Shown here one piece after another: positions 59,404 through 64,000 of a stretch of DNA of 64,000 nucleotides. Both the position numbers and the translations under genes were made by a program. How positions within the stretch are numbered: the first letter of the stretch is position 1; each line of letters opens with the position of its first letter. Below the pieces are notes generated by a model, which saw only the letters and a program-made list of their open reading frames with translations, was not told the DNA's origin and did no database searches. The DNA lies in the NCBI RefSeq assembly GCF_001938985.1, contig NZ_MKIN01000022.1, forward strand, positions 744,001 through 808,000, in the 5' to 3' direction. This DNA comes from Gillisella taibaishanensis. GTDB taxonomy: Bacteria; Pseudomonadota; Alphaproteobacteria; Rhizobiales; Rhizobiaceae.

Positions 59404-59870
59404 AGGGACGTTTTGACCATCGGGAACCGGTCGTCTTGGACGGCCGGTGACCGACGACGAAGCCTGTCAACAGACCCGAGTTGAGCAACTGTACCCATGC
59501 GACCGGCTGCGGCGAAAACCTTTCGGTACATCGCAAGCATTTGGCCGCCTTCCTAACGTCATCAGCAGAAAAGCAACTAAAAAGTGCATTTTCTATTGAT
59601 CGAAATCAATCCCTTCCCTGCATTTCCCAACTAATGTGACAGCATCGACCAGCGGCGGGGGCCGATGGCGGCAATGAGCCTGATCAGGACGCGGACGGAC
59701 CCATCGGGTCGCACGCCCTTGGGTTGAATTGCGCTGTTCATCAGATCCCTCTTGTGACGGCTCATTGTCTGTCCGTCCCCAGGCAGGTGCTGCCAGGTGC
59801 TGCAGCGTCGTATCGATGCGGCGGCACCGATCTCGGTATTCGTTTGGGGGCGGGCCGCATCGGCGCCCGT
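59404..59870. other. intergenic region upstream of the Crp/Fnr regulator
   Basis: About 470 bases with no supported gene, apart from an uncertain 5' extension of the regulator. It holds an FNR-type box at 59596-59609. Confidence 0.45.
59596..59609. promoter_or_regulatory. FNR/FixK-type box TTGAT-N4-ATCAA
   Basis: TTGAT (59596-59600), four bases, ATCAA (59605-59609), a perfect anaerobox. It lies about 260 bases before my chosen start of a Crp/Fnr-family gene and 190 bases after the RND operon. It suggests control by FnrN, FixK or NnrR-type proteins, including possible autoregulation. Confidence 0.65.
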
Positions 59871-60587
59871 ATGCCTGGCATGGTGGAAAAGGACGGTCTG
59901 GCAGTGAACAAGGTTTTGAATTTGAACAGTCGGGAACGCAATATTCTGGTAAAGTCGCCGTTGCTGGCCACGCTTGGCCCTGGCTCCTTGACCCGGATGA
60001 TTGACCTGGCGACGGTCTTGAGCTTTGAGGCTCGCGACATCCTGTTTCGCGATGGCGATCCGGCCGATTATTTCTACTGCGTGCTCACGGGCTATGTCCG
60101 GCTCTACCGGCTGAACAAGGATGGCCGCGAGGCTGATATCCGCATCAGCGGCAGCGGCGACACCTTCGCCGAAAGCCTGCTCGCCATGGGCGACAGCTAT
60201 CATTACAACGCCCAGGCCGCCGAAAACGTCACTGTCGCCCGCTTCGATCTCGCCAAGGTGCGTGCGCTGGCCGAGCAGGAACATGATATCGCCCGTGCCG
60301 TGATCCGTTGCCTGTCCAACTATCTGCGCAGCACCATGGACTGCATCGCCAATGACCGGCTGCAGACAGCGCCGCAGCGGGTGGCACAATATCTGATCGA
60401 CAATTGCCCGGTCAGCGGCGGCGCCGTCTCGATCCGCCTGCCTTTCCAGAAGAGCCTCTTGGCCGGCAAGCTCGGTCTGGCCCCGGAAGCCCTGTCGCGC
60501 GCCTTCTCGACGCTTCGCGGTAATGGCGTGACGGTGCGCGGCCGGATGATACAGATCAACGATATCGACGCGCTCAGGCAGATCTGA
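59871..60587 (+). CDS. Crp/Fnr-family transcriptional regulator
   Basis: A 238-residue regulator. A cNMP-binding-like beta-barrel (about 45-150: ILFRDGDPADYFYCVLTGYV, then RLYRLNKDGREADI) is followed by a dimerisation helix (ARAVIRCLSNYLRSTMDCIA) and a helix-turn-helix (FQKSLLAGKLGLAPEALSRAFSTLRG). The N-terminal cysteine cluster of oxygen-sensing FNR is missing, and the HTH looks like the NnrR/Dnr group, which responds to nitric oxide through haem. Start is uncertain: ATG 59871, ATG 59880 and GTG 59904 (AAGGA upstream) are all possible. An FNR box precedes the gene. No denitrification genes are in the window. Confidence 0.85.
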   Translation: MPGMVEKDGLAVNKVLNLNSRERNILVKSPLLATLGPGSLTRMIDLATVLSFEARDILFRDGDPADYFYCVLTGYVRLYRLNKDGREADIRISGSGDTFAESLLAMGDSYHYNAQAAENVTVARFDLAKVRALAEQEHDIARAVIRCLSNYLRSTMDCIANDRLQTAPQRVAQYLIDNCPVSGGAVSIRLPFQKSLLAGKLGLAPEALSRAFSTLRGNGVTVRGRMIQINDIDALRQI

Positions 60588-60612
60588 TTTAAACTTACAC
60601 CGTTCGCGTCTT

Positions 60613-61431
60613 TCAGGCCGGGACGAAGCGCCAGCGTGTTCCGGCCTTTTCCATGCGCACGAAGCCGGTGACATGGCCGCCAGAGGCAATCCAGCCCTCT
60701 TCGCTGGCACGCACGAAAATGCGGCGGCGGCTTGCCGCGCCCTGGGCAGCATCCGAATCGTAGATGAAGCAGAAATCGGGATCATCGAGCTGAAGGCCGG
60801 GCGCATGCACAAGATCGCCCCACAGCAACAGCTTTTCCGCCCCTTCGCCGATCAGATAGCCACTATGGCCAGGTGAATGGCCGGGCATCGACACCATCTC
60901 GATGCCATCGGCAACCGGGCCTTCCGGCATCGCCCGCACGCGGTCGCCGTAGGTTTCCACCAACCGGGCGGCAATCTCGAAGCCGCCACGCCTATAGGTA
61001 GGAACTGTCTCCTTCAGCGCAGCATCGGTGAAGAAGGCCAGATCCGCCTCGGGAACAATGATCTCAGCCTCTGGAAAATAACGGCCAGCCTCACCGAACA
61101 GGCCAAGCGCATGGTCGCCATGCAGATGGGTTATCAGCACCCGGCGCACGTCGCTGCGGCCAACTCCAGCCGTTTCCAGCGCCGCCCATCCAAGGCCCAG
61201 TTCCGGTCCCCAGTGCGGCCCCGTTCCAGCATCGACCAGCGTGATCCCGTCAGGGCCAGACAGGACGAAAAAATTGACATCCATGTCGATGGTCGGCACC
61301 TGCGAGGCCGCGACAGCACCGTCGCGCAGCGCTGGACTGCTGGCATGATGCAGGTGATCGATCGGTGCCCGATAGACACCATCAATGATCGTTGTGATGT
61401 CATAGCGCCCGAAGCGGCGTGGCTCAGCCAT
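60613..61431 (-). CDS. MBL-fold metallohydrolase at the end of the urease-accessory operon
   Basis: A 272-residue metallo-beta-lactamase-fold hydrolase. The metal motif HLHGDHALG (near residue 107), a second histidine in GHSPGHSGYLIGEG and the aspartate in LLWGDLVHAPG are present, so two metals should be bound. Family members include lactonases and thioesterases; the substrate is unknown. ATG 61431 begins one base after the ureG stop, so it belongs to the same operon. A direct role in urease maturation is not established. Confidence 0.88.
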   Translation of the reverse strand: MAEPRRFGRYDITTIIDGVYRAPIDHLHHASSPALRDGAVAASQVPTIDMDVNFFVLSGPDGITLVDAGTGPHWGPELGLGWAALETAGVGRSDVRRVLITHLHGDHALGLFGEAGRYFPEAEIIVPEADLAFFTDAALKETVPTYRRGGFEIAARLVETYGDRVRAMPEGPVADGIEMVSMPGHSPGHSGYLIGEGAEKLLLWGDLVHAPGLQLDDPDFCFIYDSDAAQGAASRRRIFVRASEEGWIASGGHVTGFVRMEKAGTRWRFVPA

Positions 61432-61432
61432 C

Positions 61433-62044
61433 TCAAAGAGCTCCCTGGGTTTCGAGGAAACGAACAATGTGATCGATGCCGTCGCCTCGCTTCATGTCGG
61501 TAAAGACAAACGGCTTGCTCTCCCGCATTCGCGCCGCATCTCGGTCCATCACGTCGAGATCGACCTCGACATAGGGGGCGAGATCCTTCTTGTTGATGAC
61601 CAGCAGGTCGGAGCGGGTAATGCCCGGGCCGCCCTTGCGCGGGATTTCCTCACCCTGGCAGACGGAGATCACATAGATCGTCACATCCGCAAGGTCGGGC
61701 GAAAAGGTCGCGGCCAGATTGTCGCCACCAGATTCGATGAAGACCACGTCGAGGTCGGGAATCCGCGCATTCAGATCGGCAATCGCCTGGAGATTGATCG
61801 AGGCGTCCTCACGGATCGCCGTGTGCGGACAGCCGCCGGTTTCGACACCCACCACCCGGTCCGACGACAAGGCCTGCATGCGGATCAGCGCATCGGCATC
61901 CTCGCGGGTATAGATATCGTTGGTCACCACAGCCACCGAGTAGCGCTCGCGCATCGCCTTGCAGAGCTTCTCTGTCAGCGCCGTCTTGCCGGAGCCAACC
62001 GGGCCGCCAATGCCAACCCGCAAAGGACCATGTGCCGATTTCAT
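61433..62044 (-). CDS. ureG: urease accessory GTPase UreG
   Basis: GTPase that drives nickel insertion into urease. A 203-residue protein with the P-loop [11 protein letters not shown] (residues 11-21), the metal-binding Cys-Pro-His motif in [30 protein letters not shown] and the guanine-specificity NKKDLAPYV. Length and motifs match UreG exactly. ATG 62044 has AAGGGG upstream; an in-frame ATG at 62104 would overlap ureF's stop. It receives nickel from UreE and forms a complex with UreF and UreD/H. Confidence 0.96.
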   Translation of the reverse strand: MKSAHGPLRVGIGGPVGSGKTALTEKLCKAMRERYSVAVVTNDIYTREDADALIRMQALSSDRVVGVETGGCPHTAIREDASINLQAIADLNARIPDLDVVFIESGGDNLAATFSPDLADVTIYVISVCQGEEIPRKGGPGITRSDLLVINKKDLAPYVEVDLDVMDRDAARMRESKPFVFTDMKRGDGIDHIVRFLETQGAL

Positions 62045-62103
62045 GCTTTTCCCCTTTTTGAAATTATAGGCAGTCAGTTCAGCAGCGATCATGGGACGAG
62101 CCA

Positions 62104-62841
62104 TTACGAGCGAAACAGCCGCACCGCCTGCTGCTCATGCCGCGCCGAGACGATATCGACAGCAATTGTGGCACTGCCGAGATCGTCCAGTGTGCTGCCC
62201 GCCGCACGCCTTGCCGTCTGTGCCGCGGCCTGTTCAAGACCGGCCAGAATAGCAAGACCGCCGTTCTGGCCGGTCAGTCCAAGCCGGATGCCAGCCGAGA
62301 CCTGCTGCGACAGCGCGGCATGGAGATAGGCCGCGATCAGCGCCTCGCAGCCTATCATCTGGCTGGCGCCAACCGCACCGACGATGACGGGATAGGCCAC
62401 CGGGCCGCTCGCAAGACCCGAGACCATCTCAGCCCAGGGACCGGCAGCATCGCGAAAGGCTGCGCCCAGCGCCGTTGTTTCCAGATGCCGCTCGCGCGAG
62501 CCCGCCAGCGCCAGCGCCAGATCGGAAACCTCAGCCAGCGGGCCTGGCTCACGCCAGACGCGCCAGGCTTGCGCCAGCAGCACGGCATCGTTCCACAGCG
62601 GTCCATGGGTCAGCAGGGAGGAAAGCCAGCGCGACAGCGCTTCCGTACGGACGAGATGTCGCGCGCTTTGTAGCGGAGGCTCAGAAGAACCGGGGTTCCC
62701 CTCCAGCAGGCCGTCTTCCACCGCCTTTTCCAGGCCGGACGAATAGGCGAAGCCGCCGACCGGAAAGGCGGGCGACAGCCAGGTCATCAGACGGATCAGG
62801 CCAAGCGTGTCGAGGGCGGCGCCAGCAGTGGCATCAGCCAT
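62104..62841 (-). CDS. ureF: urease accessory protein UreF
   Basis: A 245-residue helical protein that recruits UreG to the urease apoprotein complex. UreF hallmarks are [21 protein letters not shown] (N-terminal), [15 protein letters not shown] and [15 protein letters not shown] in the middle, and [19 protein letters not shown] near the C-terminus. ATG 62841 overlaps the 3' end of ureE by eight bases, giving translational coupling. The frame remains open upstream but overlaps the His-rich tail of ureE. Confidence 0.94.
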   Translation of the reverse strand: MADATAGAALDTLGLIRLMTWLSPAFPVGGFAYSSGLEKAVEDGLLEGNPGSSEPPLQSARHLVRTEALSRWLSSLLTHGPLWNDAVLLAQAWRVWREPGPLAEVSDLALALAGSRERHLETTALGAAFRDAAGPWAEMVSGLASGPVAYPVIVGAVGASQMIGCEALIAAYLHAALSQQVSAGIRLGLTGQNGGLAILAGLEQAAAQTARRAAGSTLDDLGSATIAVDIVSARHEQQAVRLFRS

Positions 62842-63334
62842 GGGAATGACCCGAGCCTTGATGGCTGTGATGGCTGTGATGGCCGTGGCTGCCATGATTT
62901 CCATGGCTGTGATAGGCGCCACGCACTGGTTGGAACGGTTCCACCACGTCGCTAACCTCCGCACCCAGACCTTCCAGCATGGCGCGGATGACAGGATCGC
63001 GGCCGATCAGGATACGGCCCGTCTCGATCTGGGCCGGCAGATGCCGATTGCCGAGATGCCAGGCAAGCTCGAGCAAATGTTGGCCATCACGCGGCGTGAT
63101 CGCGTAGAGCCGCTCTTCGGCAGCCTTCACCTCGATCTGGTCGCCGTTCTCGATCACCAGCCGGTCGCCATCGGCAAACAGTACGGCTTCCTTCAGGTCC
63201 AGCATCACCATCTCGCCGTCGGCAAGATGCAGCAATTTACGGCGTAAATGCCTGCCGTCATGGGCCAGAACCACCGTCGAGACCGCTGGATCAAGCGCAT
63301 CCTTGGCTAAAACGTAAGAGGTCACGCGCAGCAT
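62834..63334 (-). CDS. ureE: urease accessory nickel chaperone UreE
   Basis: A 166-residue nickel-binding metallochaperone. The N-terminal peptide-binding-like domain (1-70) and the C-terminal metal domain (75-140, including [20 protein letters not shown] and its HLGNRH histidine) are present, followed by a His-rich tail (residues 141-166, alternating His with Ser/Gly) typical of nickel-storing UreE. GGAG lies five bases before ATG 63334. The usual upstream ureDABC genes are not here; the next gene on this strand is a GGDEF protein, so the accessory block is separated from the structural genes. Confidence 0.95.
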   Translation of the reverse strand: MLRVTSYVLAKDALDPAVSTVVLAHDGRHLRRKLLHLADGEMVMLDLKEAVLFADGDRLVIENGDQIEVKAAEERLYAITPRDGQHLLELAWHLGNRHLPAQIETGRILIGRDPVIRAMLEGLGAEVSDVVEPFQPVRGAYHSHGNHGSHGHHSHHSHQGSGHSHG

Positions 63335-63527
63335 CGCCACTCCATGATCCCGCAAAGCGCCGCAGCGCTGCAGGGTCGCTATCGATTTCTTAAAAAGCGG
63401 ATCGGCGGAGGGTGTCCGCCAGACGGTTACGAAAGGACCTTAGTCCCCGCAACATCTGGACTTTGCGCAAAATCCACGCCCGGCGCAACAGGCAAATGAC
63501 GCAGGAGGCAATGCACGCGCCGCGCCT

Positions 63528-64000
63528 TCAGAAGGCCGGCTGAATTTCCGGGACCAGGGGTAGCGGGTCCTGCAACAGTTCATGCACGATGCAGTTGCGT
63601 CCATTGGCCTTGGCGCGGTAGAGCGCCCGGTCCGCGGCGGCATAGACAGCCTCCGGCCGACGCTCCAGCGAAATCTCGGTAACGCCGATCGAGATCGTGG
63701 TTGAAATCGGCTTGCCGTCGAATTGCAGGCGCAGATTTTCGATAGCGCGGCGGATCGCCTCGATCCGCTCCAGCCGCTGATTCAGCGTGCCGCCGTGGAT
63801 GATCAGCCCGAATTCTTCGCCGCCAAGCCGGGCGCTGACATGCGGCGCACTTGCAAAATGACTGAAAATTTCCGCCACCGCGCGAATGACGAAATCGCCG
63901 GCGCTATGGCCATAGACATCGTTGATCGCCTTGAAACGATCGAGATCGGCAATGGCAAGCGAGGCATCGTGGAGCGCCCCTTCCATGGCCTCGGCGAAGG
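63528..64000 (-). CDS. GGDEF-domain diguanylate cyclase (5' end outside window)
   Basis: The C-terminal 157 residues of a larger protein that would make cyclic di-GMP. The active-site loop reads RLGGEEFGLII, a functional GGEEF variant; the metal-binding IADLDRFKAINDVYGHSAGD precedes it and DRALYRAKANGRN follows. No inhibitory RxxD motif is seen five residues before GGEEF. The frame is open to the right edge. It ends about 190 bases before ureE on the same strand. Confidence 0.93.
   Translation of the reverse strand, partial: FAEAMEGALHDASLAIADLDRFKAINDVYGHSAGDFVIRAVAEIFSHFASAPHVSARLGGEEFGLIIHGGTLNQRLERIEAIRRAIENLRLQFDGKPISTTISIGVTEISLERRPEAVYAAADRALYRAKANGRNCIVHELLQDPLPLVPEIQPAF

Noticed and set aside
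59631..60812. Reverse-strand 393-codon frame over the Crp/Fnr gene
   Set aside because: It has no motif and opposes a clear cNMP/HTH protein.

Overview
The window is chromosome-type DNA of an alphaproteobacterium, most likely a member of the Rhizobiaceae (Rhizobium, Allorhizobium or Agrobacterium group). Support comes from high GC with strong codon bias, an alphaproteobacterial SOS box (GAAC-N7-GAAC), a DUF1127 gene followed by CCUCCUCCC hairpins, rhizobial dispersed palindromic repeats, a PreT/PreA plus RutR-type pyrimidine locus, and clustered urease accessory genes. The species cannot be told from the sequence alone.

Layout. 1-8 kb: 5' part of a multi-PAS hybrid-type histidine kinase, a small secreted protein, a RhlE-like RNA helicase, a DUF2026 protein, a class C beta-lactamase without a linked ampR, and a winged-helix regulator. 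8-16 kb: a membrane-anchored Clp-type AAA+ ATPase with a proline-rich membrane partner, an SOS-box-controlled small protein followed by dinB, a DUF1127 microprotein with four tandem CCUCCUCCC hairpins (a cuckoo/CcsR-type sRNA locus), a DEDDh exonuclease, a DUF2252 protein and an SDR enzyme. 16-22 kb: ornithine-type decarboxylase plus GNAT acetyltransferase, then an AT-rich accessory patch (PIN-domain protein, terminase remnant) ending at tRNA-Arg(CCG). 22-32 kb: MarR and LysR regulators, a quinone oxidoreductase, the ATP-grasp/alpha-E/transglutaminase operon, a soluble PAS chemoreceptor and a Tat-exported hydrolase.

32-37 kb is a rearranged accessory region. It has a serine recombinase, two intact and one decayed copy of an unrecognised 213-residue protein family, a candidate toxin/immunity pair (the second gene DUF5071-like), and a duplicated, truncated start of a group II truncated-haemoglobin gene whose intact copy lies 1.3 kb further on.

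38-54 kb holds reductive pyrimidine catabolism. preT-preA (dihydropyrimidine dehydrogenase), a RutR-like repressor with a matching operator, a beta-ureidopropionase-type amidohydrolase, dihydropyrimidinase and an NMT1-type ABC importer would together import uracil/thymine-like bases and degrade them to beta-amino acids. The locus is interrupted by a GGDEF-EAL protein, an EamA exporter, a DUF559 gene flanked by long palindromic repeats, and an AT-rich orphan ORF. 54-64 kb: an RND efflux operon, a Crp/Fnr-family regulator behind an FNR-type box, and ureE-ureF-ureG followed by an MBL-fold hydrolase; the urease structural genes are not in the window. The right edge cuts a GGDEF gene.

All calls are from reading the sequence; no database search was run, and family names rest on recognised motifs.
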